Part shown: one piece after another, positions 31,908-40,013 of the stretch
How positions within the stretch are numbered: the first letter of the stretch is position 1
Layout of the letters: each line of letters begins with the position of its first letter
Assembly: GCF_002214185.1 (NCBI RefSeq)
Contig: NZ_CP022161.1
Coordinates: 10,113,486-10,177,485, forward strand
Source of the DNA: Streptomyces capitiformicae
Lineage (GTDB): Bacteria; Actinomycetota; Actinomycetes; Streptomycetales; Streptomycetaceae
DNA: 64,000 bases
Direction: 5' to 3'
The notes under the pieces: generated by a model
The model's input: the letters and a program-made list of their open reading frames with translations, nothing else
Told to the model about the DNA's origin: nothing
The model's database searches: none
Position numbers and translations under genes: made by a program

Positions 31908-32022
31908 TAGTCAACGCTTTGCGCAAAATGCATTCAGGTACCACCGGTGGGGAGGGTGGTCAGCCCTGGTGGGTCAGGACGGCCGCCCCCGATGGGCGGC
32001 GTGAGCGAATTCTTTCGACGTG

Positions 32023-32036
32023 TGGGAGCGCTTCCA
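32023..32036. promoter_or_regulatory. CebR-like operator upstream of the GH62-like remnant
   Basis: TGGGAGCGCTTCCA matches the established CebR site TGGGAGCGCTCCCA at 13 of 14 positions. CebR is the cellobiose-responsive LacI-family repressor of cellulolysis genes in Streptomyces. The site is 60 bp upstream of the ATG at 32097, a position suited to repression. Confidence 0.65.
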
Positions 32037-32096
32037 GGGCGGCCATGTGCATGCCACGATGCTCGCCGGACGCTTCCCTGCCGAGAGGGTGAGTCG

Positions 32097-32837
32097 ATGG
32101 CGACTCCACGTATGCGTACGTTCATCAGCGGACTGGTCCTGGCGTTACCGACCGTCGGCCTGACCGCGCCGGCCCCCGGCCGGGCGGTCGCCGACGTCTC
32201 CCGTAGCGGCGGCGCGGGCCCGCTGCCCGGTTCGTTCAGATGGTCCTCGACCGGCCCGCTGATCTTCCTCAAGCCGGCACCGAGGGCGCGACGGCCGACG
32301 GCATCGGCGGTTCCTGGACGCCGTTGGCGGAGACCGAGGCCAACCGTTCCTGTGGACTGGGCAGAAGTGAGCTCGCTCAGCCGCACGCCCCGAACGGTCT
32401 TGGGCGTACTGCTCCCCGGCGTACTCGACCCCGGGGCGGCGATACGGATCCTGTCCGTGGTCCGGGCCCGGGAGGCCCACCCCGCGGCCGGAGGCCGCTG
32501 ATGAACGCTGCCCCCTTACGACCTGGCCATGTGGTTAAGGGCAGAGGCGACGGGGAGGCCCCGAACCATCACTCCGGTGGAGCGGGGGCCTCGCATGCCG
32601 GCGCCGTACCCGGCGTCCCGGATCACACGGTCGAATGAAACCGTCCTCGTTCACGCTCCTCGGCGAGTAGCCGGCAACCCCTTCATCCGCTTCACCCAGG
32701 CGACCTTCGAGGCCGGACAACCCGCCTGGACCGTGGACTTCAGCCACGGTGACCTGATCCGCGACGGCGTCGACCAGACCCAGAAGATCAACCCGTGCCG
32801 GCTGGGCCTGCTCACCCAGACCAGTTCCTCCTGCTGA
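32097..32837 (+). pseudogene. Secreted GH62-like arabinofuranosidase remnant
   Basis: ATG 32097 with a GAGAGGG site. A signal peptide (MRTFISGLVLALPTVGLTAP) leads to LPGSFRWSSTGPLI, the start of GH62 catalytic domains. The frame then jumps directly to a stretch normally near the C-terminus (IGGSWTPLAETEAN, in another frame, about 32300-32345). About 320 bp of unrelated DNA follows, then NPFIRFTQATFEAG and WTVDFSHGDLIRDGVDQT, ending INPCRLGLLTQ. The central catalytic portion is missing. The order N-terminus, late segment, insert and C-terminus indicates a deletion plus an insertion. The family call rests on the FRWSSTGPL and SHGDLIR..DQT motifs. Confidence 0.6.
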
Positions 32838-32861
32838 CCCCTCACAGGAAGGTACGACGAC

Positions 32862-34208
32862 GTGTCCGTCACCCCCCACACCACCACGCGGAGACCGCTG
32901 CGTACCGTACTCGCCGCACTCCTCGGAGCGCTGGTGCCGCTCCTCGTGGCCACGTTCCTCACCGCGCCCACGGCCGCGGCGGCGCCGGACGCGTGGGCCA
33001 CGCCCGCCGCGAGGGCCGAGGCCGCACCCCGGGCGGCGCTCACCCAGATCACCGGCTTCGGCGAGAACCCCAGCAATCTGCAGATGTACCTGTACGTACC
33101 GGACAGCGTCACCGCGAACCCGGCGATCCTCGTGGCCGTGCACTACTGCACCGGCTCCGGGCCCGCCATGTACAACGGCACCGAGTACGCCCAACTCGCC
33201 GACAAGTACGGCTACATCGTCGTGTACCCCTCCGTCACCCGTAGCAGCAAGTGCTTCGACGTCGCCTCTCCGCAGGCGCTGCGCCGCAGCGGCGGCAGCG
33301 ACCCGGTGGGCATCAAGTCCATGGTCGACTGGACGGTCCGCACCTACGCCGCCGACACCGACCGGATCTTCGTCACCGGTATCTCCTCCGGCGCGATGAT
33401 GACCAACGTCCTGCTCGGCGACTACCCCGACGTGTTCGCCGCCGGCGCCGCGTTCGCGGGTGTGCCCTTCGCCTGCTTCGCCACCACCAACGGCTCCGAG
33501 TGGAACAGCGACTGCGCGAACGGCACGATCACCCGCACCCCGCAGGCCTGGGGCGACCTCGTCCGGGGCGCCTACCCCGGCTACACCGGAGCCCGGCCGC
33601 GCATGCAGCTGTGGCACGGCACCGCGGACGACGTCCTGCGCTACCCCAACTTCGGCGAAGAGATCAAGCAGTGGACCAACGTGCACGGTCTGAGCCAGAC
33701 ACCGGCCGTCACCGACTCGCCCCAGTCCAACTGGACCCGTACCCGCTACGGCGGCACCGGTGACCGCGCCCCCGTCGAGGCCATCAGCCTCCAGGGCACC
33801 GGACACAACGTGTACGCCTGGGGCATGGGTGAGCGCGTCCTCACCTTCTTCGGCCTCAACAGCTCCGGTCCCGCGCCCCAACCCCCGGCGGGCCCCTGCA
33901 AGGTGACCGTCACCCCCAGCGCCTGGAACACGGGCCTCACCGCCTCGGTGACCATCACGAACACCGGTACGACGGCGATCAACGGGTGGCGGTTGGCGTT
34001 CACCCTGCCCGCCGGACAGACCATCACCAACGGCTGGGGCGCAACGTACAGCCCGACCAGCGGCGCTGTGACCGCGACCAACGTCTCGTACAACGCCGCG
34101 ATCGCTCCCGGCGCGAGCGTCGGCGTCGGCTACCAGGCGAGCCACACCGGCAACAGCGCCATACCGACGGCGTACGCCCTCAACGGCACCGCCTGTACGA
34201 CCGCTTGA
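32862..34208 (+). CDS. Secreted CE1-type esterase (PHB depolymerase-like) with C-terminal CBM2
   Basis: 448 residues, GTG at 32862 with AGGAAGG upstream. A signal peptide (two Arg, then AALLGALVPLLVATFLTAPT, cleaved around AAAA) precedes the catalytic domain of the PHB depolymerase/acetylxylan-feruloyl esterase group. This shows ILVAVHYCTGSGPAMYNG, the nucleophile elbow GISSGAMMTN (Ser about residue 183) and the GTGHNVYAWG histidine. A proline linker (GPAPQPPAGP) leads to a type 2 carbohydrate-binding module (WNTGLTASVTITNTGTTAIN, WRLAFTLPAGQTITNGW). It probably removes acetyl or feruloyl groups from xylan while bound to cellulose or xylan. Confidence 0.92.
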   Translation: MSVTPHTTTRRPLRTVLAALLGALVPLLVATFLTAPTAAAAPDAWATPAARAEAAPRAALTQITGFGENPSNLQMYLYVPDSVTANPAILVAVHYCTGSGPAMYNGTEYAQLADKYGYIVVYPSVTRSSKCFDVASPQALRRSGGSDPVGIKSMVDWTVRTYAADTDRIFVTGISSGAMMTNVLLGDYPDVFAAGAAFAGVPFACFATTNGSEWNSDCANGTITRTPQAWGDLVRGAYPGYTGARPRMQLWHGTADDVLRYPNFGEEIKQWTNVHGLSQTPAVTDSPQSNWTRTRYGGTGDRAPVEAISLQGTGHNVYAWGMGERVLTFFGLNSSGPAPQPPAGPCKVTVTPSAWNTGLTASVTITNTGTTAINGWRLAFTLPAGQTITNGWGATYSPTSGAVTATNVSYNAAIAPGASVGVGYQASHTGNSAIPTAYALNGTACTTA

Positions 34209-34333
34209 CGCGTCCTGACGCGTCCTGACCGTCCCTCCGGGCGCGCGCCACCCGGCGTGCGCCCGGCTCCGTCCGTGTTCCGCGACCCCGGCTCACGTTC
34301 ATGTTCCGTACGCACCGAGAAAGGCTCTCGCCC

Positions 34334-35692
34334 GTGGAGTTGTCCAGTAGCCCCCAGCCGTCCGAGGCGTCGAGAAGGGCATCCCTCCCCCACCTGATCG
34401 CCGTCTGTATCCTCGCTCTGAGCCTTGTGGTGGCCTCGTCCGCGGTGGTGGCCCTCGTCGGGAGCCCGCAGCGCGACGCCGGGGCCGGTGACGCGGCGGC
34501 GGCCGCCCGGCACTGGGTGAACACCTGGTCCGCGATGCCCCAGCTCACCGAGCCCGGGAACATGCCGCCCGCGCCGTTCACCGGTGACCGGGCCGTACTC
34601 GTCGACACCACGCTGCGGCAGACCGTGCATGTCACCACCGGTGGCGACCGCGTCCGGCTGCGCTTCTCCAACGCCTTCGGCGGCACCGCGCTGCCGCTGA
34701 CCGCGGTGACCGTGGCGCTCCCGCTGGGCGGGCAGGCCGGGGTCGGGGCGATCGAGCCCGGCACCACCCGGACGGTGACGTTCAGCGGGCGGCAGTCCAC
34801 GACTGTGCCCGTCGGCGCCCAAGTGGTCTCGGACCCCCTGGACTTCACCCTGGCACCAGGCTCCACCCTGACCGTGACGGCGTACCTCGCCGAGGGCCAG
34901 GCCTCCCTCGCCCTCACCTCGCACCCGGGCTCCCGCACCACCTCCTACCTCCGGCACGGCGACCACACCCGGGCCGAGGACCTCCCCGGCGCGACCCCCA
35001 CCAACCACTGGTATCTGCTCAGCGATGTCGAGGTGCTCTCCCGGCCCGCCACGACCGCGGTCGCCGTCCTCGGCGACTCGCTCACCGATGGCCGGGGCTC
35101 CACCACCAACGGCAACAACCGCTGGCCCGACCAGCTCTTCGGCCGTCTCCAGGAGAAACCCGGCACCAGGAACATCGCGGTGGTGAACCAGGCGGCCGGC
35201 GGCAACCGCGTCCTCAACGACGGCCTGGGCCCGAACGCCCTCGCCCGACTGGACCGCGACATCCTCGCCCACAGCGCCGTCGAACAACTGATCGTCTTCG
35301 AGGGCATCAACGACATCGGCACGGCCGAGGCCACCCCCGCCGCCCAAGAGCGCGTCACCGCCGACCTCATCGCCGCCTACGAGCAGATCGTCGTCCGCGC
35401 GCACGCCCAGGGCATCGACGTCTACGGCGCGACCCTGCTGCCGTTCGACGGCAACACCCTCTACGACGACACGGCCGGGCATCGCGAGGCGGCACGGCAG
35501 GCGGTCAACACGTGGATCCGCACCAGCGGCCGCTTCGACGCCGTCATCGACTTCGACCGCGCGGTCCGCGACCCCGACCACCCGAGCCGCCTCCTTCCGG
35601 CCCTCCACGACGGCGACTGGCTGCACCTCAACCCCGAGGGCTATCGGGTGCTGGCCGAGTCGGTTCCCCTGCGCCTGCTTCGGCGGACGTGA
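34334..35692 (+). CDS. Secreted or membrane-anchored SGNH/GDSL hydrolase
   Basis: GTG at 34334 has GAAAGG upstream; an in-frame ATG at 34301 has no ribosome site. One hydrophobic N-terminal segment (LIAVCILALSLVVASSAVVAL) acts as signal or anchor. A beta-rich domain (about residues 60-230) precedes the SGNH core with VAVLGDSLTDG (Ser nucleophile), AAGGNR (Gly/Asn oxyanion), EGINDIG and DGDWLHLNPEGY (Asp-His). The substrate is unknown; relatives include esterases acting on polysaccharide acyl groups. The 3' end overlaps the convergent permease gene by 65 bp. Confidence 0.9.
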   Translation: MELSSSPQPSEASRRASLPHLIAVCILALSLVVASSAVVALVGSPQRDAGAGDAAAAARHWVNTWSAMPQLTEPGNMPPAPFTGDRAVLVDTTLRQTVHVTTGGDRVRLRFSNAFGGTALPLTAVTVALPLGGQAGVGAIEPGTTRTVTFSGRQSTTVPVGAQVVSDPLDFTLAPGSTLTVTAYLAEGQASLALTSHPGSRTTSYLRHGDHTRAEDLPGATPTNHWYLLSDVEVLSRPATTAVAVLGDSLTDGRGSTTNGNNRWPDQLFGRLQEKPGTRNIAVVNQAAGGNRVLNDGLGPNALARLDRDILAHSAVEQLIVFEGINDIGTAEATPAAQERVTADLIAAYEQIVVRAHAQGIDVYGATLLPFDGNTLYDDTAGHREAARQAVNTWIRTSGRFDAVIDFDRAVRDPDHPSRLLPALHDGDWLHLNPEGYRVLAESVPLRLLRRT

Positions 35693-37019
35693 GCGCCGGA
35701 AGTGAACCTGCCTTCGCCGGAAGGTGGTTGAAGAGCAGGTTCAGCACGATCGCCGTCAGACAGCCCGCGCTGATGCCGCTGTTCATCACCGTCTGGAACC
35801 AGTCCGGGAACTTCTCGTACGCCGTCGGCACCCCGACCGGCAGCATGCCGACGGCCACCGAGACGGCCACGATCGTCAGATTGCCGTTGCCCTGGAAGTC
35901 CACCCGCGCCAGCGTGCGCAGTCCGCTCGCGGCGACCGTACCGAACATCACCAGCCCTGCTCCGCCGAGCACCGGTGCCGGGATCGCCGCGACCACCGCG
36001 CCCAGCTTGGGCAGCAGCCCGAGCAGGACGAGGATCCCGCCGGCCGCCGCGACGACCCAGCGGCTGCGGACGCGGGTCATGCCGACCAGGCCCACGTTCT
36101 GCGCGTACGCCGTGTACGGGAAGGTGTTGAAGACACCGCCGAGGACCGTGGAGAACCCGTCGGCGCGCAGCCCGTCGGCGAGGGAGCGCGGCTTCACCTC
36201 GCGGTCGGTCATCTCGCCGACGGCGATCAGGTCACCGGTCGTCTCCGTCATGGTGACCAGGGCTACCACGAGCATGGACACGATCGCCGAGACCTCGAAC
36301 GTGGGCGCCCCGAAGTGGAACGGCGTGCTGATGCCCAGCCAGTCGGCCTCCTTCACCCCGCCGAAGTCCGTGAAACCGAACGGCACCGCGACCGCGAGCC
36401 CCACGACGATGCCGATCAGCACCGCGATACGGCTGAGGAAGACCGGGGCGAAGCGCTGCACTCCGAGCACCACCAGGAGGACGAAGGCCGCGAGTGCCAG
36501 ATTCCTCGGCTCACCGAAGTCCTCGGCGCCCACGCCGCCGGCCGCCCAGTTTCCGGCCACCGGCAGCAGGGAGAGGCCGATGATCAGGATGACGGTGCCG
36601 GTGACGAGGGGCGGGAAGAAGCGGAGCAGTCTGCCGAAGACCGGCGCCAGCAGCATGATCGCCAGTCCGGCCACGATCACCGATCCGTAGATCGCGGGGA
36701 GGCCGCCGCCCTCCGTGCCGATCAGCACCATCGGGGATACGGCCGCGAAGGTGCAGCCCTGCATGATCGGGAGCCGGACGCCGAATCGCCATACGCCGAC
36801 GCACTGGATGAGCGTCGCGATGCCGCAGATCAGGAGATCGGCGGTGATCAGATAGGCGAGGTCGGCGGGTGGGAGTCGCATCGCGCCGCCGACGATCAGG
36901 GGGACGGCGACCGCGCCGGCGTACATGGCCAGGACGTGTTGGAGACCGAAGGCGGCCAGTTGGCGTACGGGGGGTACTTCGTCGACGGGGTGGGTGGGTG
37001 ATTCCACGGGCGAGACCAT
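35628..37019 (-). CDS. Xanthine/uracil permease (NCS2 nucleobase:cation symporter)
   Basis: 463 residues with 12-14 hydrophobic segments. Signatures: LQHVLAMYAGAVAVPLIVGG at the start, PIMQGCTFAAVSPM, the conserved TETTGDLIAVGE with its ligand-binding Glu, and GGVFNTFPYTAYAQNVGLV containing the NCS2 NxxPxTxxxxNxG motif. The PIMQGCTFA and FNTFPYT..AQNVG elements are typical of xanthine/urate transporters. Its last 65 bp overlap the convergent SGNH gene, so the two transcripts are partly antisense. Confidence 0.93.
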   Translation of the reverse strand: MVSPVESPTHPVDEVPPVRQLAAFGLQHVLAMYAGAVAVPLIVGGAMRLPPADLAYLITADLLICGIATLIQCVGVWRFGVRLPIMQGCTFAAVSPMVLIGTEGGGLPAIYGSVIVAGLAIMLLAPVFGRLLRFFPPLVTGTVILIIGLSLLPVAGNWAAGGVGAEDFGEPRNLALAAFVLLVVLGVQRFAPVFLSRIAVLIGIVVGLAVAVPFGFTDFGGVKEADWLGISTPFHFGAPTFEVSAIVSMLVVALVTMTETTGDLIAVGEMTDREVKPRSLADGLRADGFSTVLGGVFNTFPYTAYAQNVGLVGMTRVRSRWVVAAAGGILVLLGLLPKLGAVVAAIPAPVLGGAGLVMFGTVAASGLRTLARVDFQGNGNLTIVAVSVAVGMLPVGVPTAYEKFPDWFQTVMNSGISAGCLTAIVLNLLFNHLPAKAGSLPALTSAEAGAGEPTRPAPDSPRG

Positions 37020-37056
37020 AGGGGGATTGAACAGTCTGTTGATTTCTGGGGTGTTG

Positions 37057-38403
37057 CTAGGAGTCGCGGGCGGCGGTCATCAGTGACTCCCAGTCCGGGA
37101 GTTTCACCACGCCCCTGCCCAGCGACGCGCCCAGCGCTGCCTCTGCCCTCTCGATCGCCTGCCATCCCGACCACTCGACCGGTGTGCAGCCCTCCGCACT
37201 CAGCGCCGCCAGCGGATCGTCCGGCACCTCTCGTCGTACGAGCTCGGAGGCGTCCTCCAGCAGTGACGTCACCGTTTCCTTCGCGCACGGGCGGTTGGTG
37301 CCGATGACTCCCGTCGGGCCCCGCTTGATCCAGCCGGCCACGTACTCGCCCGGTGCTGCCGTGCCGTCGCGCAGTACACGCCCGGCGAGGTGCGGCACCG
37401 TGCCGTGGTCGTTGTCGAAGGGGAGGCCTTCGAGTGGTACGCCGCGGTAGCCGACCGAGCGGAGGACGAGCTGGGCCTCGATCTCCTCGTAGCGGCCGGT
37501 GCCGGTGACGCCGCCGTGGCCGTCCGGTGCGGTGCGTTCCAGGCGGACTCCGCAGACGCGGTCGCCGTCGGCGAGGAGTTCGACGGGGCGGAGGAAGAAG
37601 CGCAGGCGGATGCGGTGGCGGCCCTCGGCGGGCGGGGCGGTGGCCCAGCCGCGCAGGACCTCCACGTTGCGGCGTTGTGGGGCGGGGAGCGCGGAGGGGT
37701 CCCCATACGCCGGGTCCAGCTCCAGCTCCGCCGGGTTGACGGTGACCCGGGTGTCCGGGAGGGTGCTCAGCTCGCGGAGCTCCTTGGTGGTGAAGCGGGC
37801 CTGGGAGGGGCCGCGGCGGCCCACCATGTGGATGTGGGTGACCTCGCTGGCGGCGAGCGAGGTGAGGGCGGCCTGGGGCATGTCGGTGGGGCTCAGCTCG
37901 GGCGCGCCGCGCGCCAGCATGCGGGTCACGTCCACCGCGACGTTGCCGACGCCGATCACGACCGCGGACCGGGCGCTGAGGGCGGACCCCTCGAAGGCAC
38001 AGCCCACGGCGTCCGGGTGCGCGCTGTACCAGGAGACGAACTCGGTCGCCGACCAGCTGCCGCGCAGCTCCTCGCCCGGGATGCCCAGCCGGCGGTCGGT
38101 TGCGGCGCCCACGCAGTACACGACCGCGTGGTACAGCTCCCGCAGCCGCGCCACCGGCACGCCATCGGGGCCCACCGGGACGCCGCCGAGGAAGCGGACG
38201 CGTTCGTGCTCCAGCACGGTGCGCAGATTGTTCTGCAGCGACTTGATCTTCTCGTGGTCCGGCGCCACGCCGTAACGCACCAGGCCGTAGGGGCACGGCA
38301 GCCGGTCCAGGACGTCGACGCGCACGTCGGGATCCTGCTGGACGAGGGTCTGGGCGGTGTAGCACCCGCTCGGGCCCGAACCGATGACGGCGACACGCAG
38401 CAC
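37057..38403 (-). CDS. FprA-type ferredoxin-NADP+ reductase
   Basis: 448 residues from GTG 38403 with GGGAG seven bases upstream. It has an FAD motif VAVIGSGPSGCYTAQ, then RLPCPYGLVRYGVAPDHEKIKS (the adrenodoxin-reductase signature), an NADP motif VVIGVGNVAVDVTRML, GRRGPSQARFTTKELREL, and YVAGWIKRGPTGVIGTNR near the end. These define the adrenodoxin-reductase/FprA class, which passes NADPH electrons to ferredoxins for P450s and other acceptors. No P450 or ferredoxin gene is adjacent, so it is probably a general supplier. Confidence 0.94.
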   Translation of the reverse strand: MLRVAVIGSGPSGCYTAQTLVQQDPDVRVDVLDRLPCPYGLVRYGVAPDHEKIKSLQNNLRTVLEHERVRFLGGVPVGPDGVPVARLRELYHAVVYCVGAATDRRLGIPGEELRGSWSATEFVSWYSAHPDAVGCAFEGSALSARSAVVIGVGNVAVDVTRMLARGAPELSPTDMPQAALTSLAASEVTHIHMVGRRGPSQARFTTKELRELSTLPDTRVTVNPAELELDPAYGDPSALPAPQRRNVEVLRGWATAPPAEGRHRIRLRFFLRPVELLADGDRVCGVRLERTAPDGHGGVTGTGRYEEIEAQLVLRSVGYRGVPLEGLPFDNDHGTVPHLAGRVLRDGTAAPGEYVAGWIKRGPTGVIGTNRPCAKETVTSLLEDASELVRREVPDDPLAALSAEGCTPVEWSGWQAIERAEAALGASLGRGVVKLPDWESLMTAARDS

Positions 38404-38576
38404 GGCGGAACTCCCTACGCGAGGAGATCGCTGATGTCTCAAGGATCGCACCGCGAGGCGCGCGAGGGGAGGGGAGCTTCAGGCGCGGAGGGGGGCGCTG
38501 CGCCGTCGGGGTGCCGGGCGCGCCCTCGGCGCGTGGCTGGGCGGAGCGAATGTGATCATTCGCTTACGTTGCGTAT

Positions 38577-39113
38577 GTGATGGAAGCTTTCTTTCTTAAT
38601 CTTTCTGATCGCCACTGTCGGGATGGCGCGGTGTCCGTGCGGCCCGCGTGGAAGGTGCGGGAAGCGGGCGGTGCCACGGCATGGTTCACCGCCCGGCTGA
38701 GCTTCCCGGACGGGGCCAGGGTCGAGATGCTCGCCGTGGTGTCCGAGGGGCGTCTGTCCCTGGAGGACGTACGGGCCCAGCCGCCGCTGTCCCTCGACGA
38801 CCTCGCGGAGCTCGCCGACTGGATCGAGGGTCCGCTCTTCGAGGCGTGCGGCGCGGCGCCCGAGCCGGCCGACGCGTCGCCGTACGAACACCCGTCGAGG
38901 GCCCGGCCCGCGCGCCGGGCCAGGCCCGTGTGGCCGCACGGCGTGGAGGGGCGGCGGCTGGTGGCCGAGGAGTATCTGGCGGCGCAGCGGTCCGGCTGCG
39001 ACCCGGTGCTCGCGGTGATGTGGGCGACCGGGCACAGCCGCCGCCGGTCGCTCAGGCTGATCGCCGGGGCGCGGGACGCGGGCCTGCTGACGCCCCGCCA
39101 CGCCCGGCGCTGA
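38577..39113 (+). CDS. Conserved Streptomyces protein, DUF6214-like
   Basis: 178 residues; GTG 38577 or ATG 38580, neither with a strong ribosome site, following an unusually AT-rich 40 bp. Features: VRPAWKVREAG, FTARLSFPDGARVEMLAVV, the helical IEGPLFEACG region, RPVWPHGVEGRRLVAEEYLA and a basic C-terminus RRRSLRLIAGARDAGLLTPRH. I believe this pattern is the actinobacterial DUF6214 family, of unknown function. No signal peptide or membrane segment is present. Confidence 0.7.
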   Translation: MMEAFFLNLSDRHCRDGAVSVRPAWKVREAGGATAWFTARLSFPDGARVEMLAVVSEGRLSLEDVRAQPPLSLDDLAELADWIEGPLFEACGAAPEPADASPYEHPSRARPARRARPVWPHGVEGRRLVAEEYLAAQRSGCDPVLAVMWATGHSRRRSLRLIAGARDAGLLTPRHARR

Positions 39114-39153
39114 GCCCACGCCCCCACGGCCGGGCGCGGACACGGGGCGGCGG

Positions 39154-39819
39154 TTACTCCACGAGGTCGCGCATCCGGCTGATCTCCGTCGTCTGCTGGG
39201 CGATCACGTCGTCGGCCATCTCTTCGATCAGGATGTTGTTGCCCTGTGCCTTCACATCCGTGGCCATGGTGATCGCCCCCTCGTGATGGGTGATCATCAG
39301 CTTCAGGAAGAGCTGGTCGAAAGACTCCCCTTCGAGGGTGCCGAGTTCCTTCATCTGAGCCTCGCTCGCCATGCCGGGCATCTCCGCGTGGTCGTGCGAA
39401 GTGCCCTGTTTCCCCCCGTCGTTGTTCTTCAGCCAGCCCTCCATGGCCTTGATCTCGGGCTCCTGGGCGGCCGAGATCCGCTCGGCGATCCGCTTCACCC
39501 CGGTCGACGCCGCCCGTTCGGGGGCGAGTTCGGTCATGTCCAGGGCCTGGGTGTGGTGCTCGATCATCATGCGGGCGTAAGTGAAGTCCGCCGAGTTCGG
39601 TGAATCGTCCTCGGCGCGCTGTTTCTCGGCCTCCGAGGGGGAGAGGGTCCGGGCCGCCTCACCGGGCTTCCCGGGGGCTATCACCGCGGGTCCGCCGGCT
39701 TTTGTGGAATCGCCGTCGGGGTCCGATCCCGATTCCGAATCGCACCCCGTGAGCAGGACAAGCGCGGTCGCCAGCGAGGCCGTGACCAGCGGTGTGCGGA
39801 ACGTGCGGCGGACGAGCAC
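39154..39819 (-). CDS. DUF305 lipoprotein
   Basis: 221 residues from a GTG at 39819 with AGGAGG five bases upstream. The signal ends in ALVLLTGCDS, a lipobox whose Cys becomes lipidated. The DUF305 domain shows FTYARMMIEHHTQALDM and FLKLMITHHEGAITMA, two His-His four-helix motifs that bind metal in characterised relatives (copper). It is divergent from the LVIVD-repeat protein at 40014; the two families commonly occur together in actinobacteria. A palindrome between them may control both. Confidence 0.92.
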   Translation of the reverse strand: MLVRRTFRTPLVTASLATALVLLTGCDSESGSDPDGDSTKAGGPAVIAPGKPGEAARTLSPSEAEKQRAEDDSPNSADFTYARMMIEHHTQALDMTELAPERAASTGVKRIAERISAAQEPEIKAMEGWLKNNDGGKQGTSHDHAEMPGMASEAQMKELGTLEGESFDQLFLKLMITHHEGAITMATDVKAQGNNILIEEMADDVIAQQTTEISRMRDLVE

Positions 39820-39905
39820 AGTGACCTCCTGAGATACAGGAACGGGCGTACACCTCATGAGTGTTGACGAAAGTTCCTAACACGCTTTCAGACGTCCGTG
39901 ATCAA

Positions 39906-39922
39906 ATTTGTACGTTACAAAT
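39906..39922. promoter_or_regulatory. 17-bp palindrome in the DUF305/LVIVD divergent promoter region
   Basis: ATTTGTA-CGT-TACAAAT is a perfect 7-bp inverted repeat with a 3-bp spacer in otherwise GC-rich DNA. It lies 87 bp from the DUF305 start and 92 bp from the LVIVD start. The regulator is unknown. Confidence 0.6.
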
Positions 39923-40013
39923 GCATTGCCGTCTGTTGTTCTGTGCATGATGAAGACGATACTTCGGAGGTGGCTGAACCGTTCAACTGCGAACGGCTAC
40001 ACGGGAGGACACA

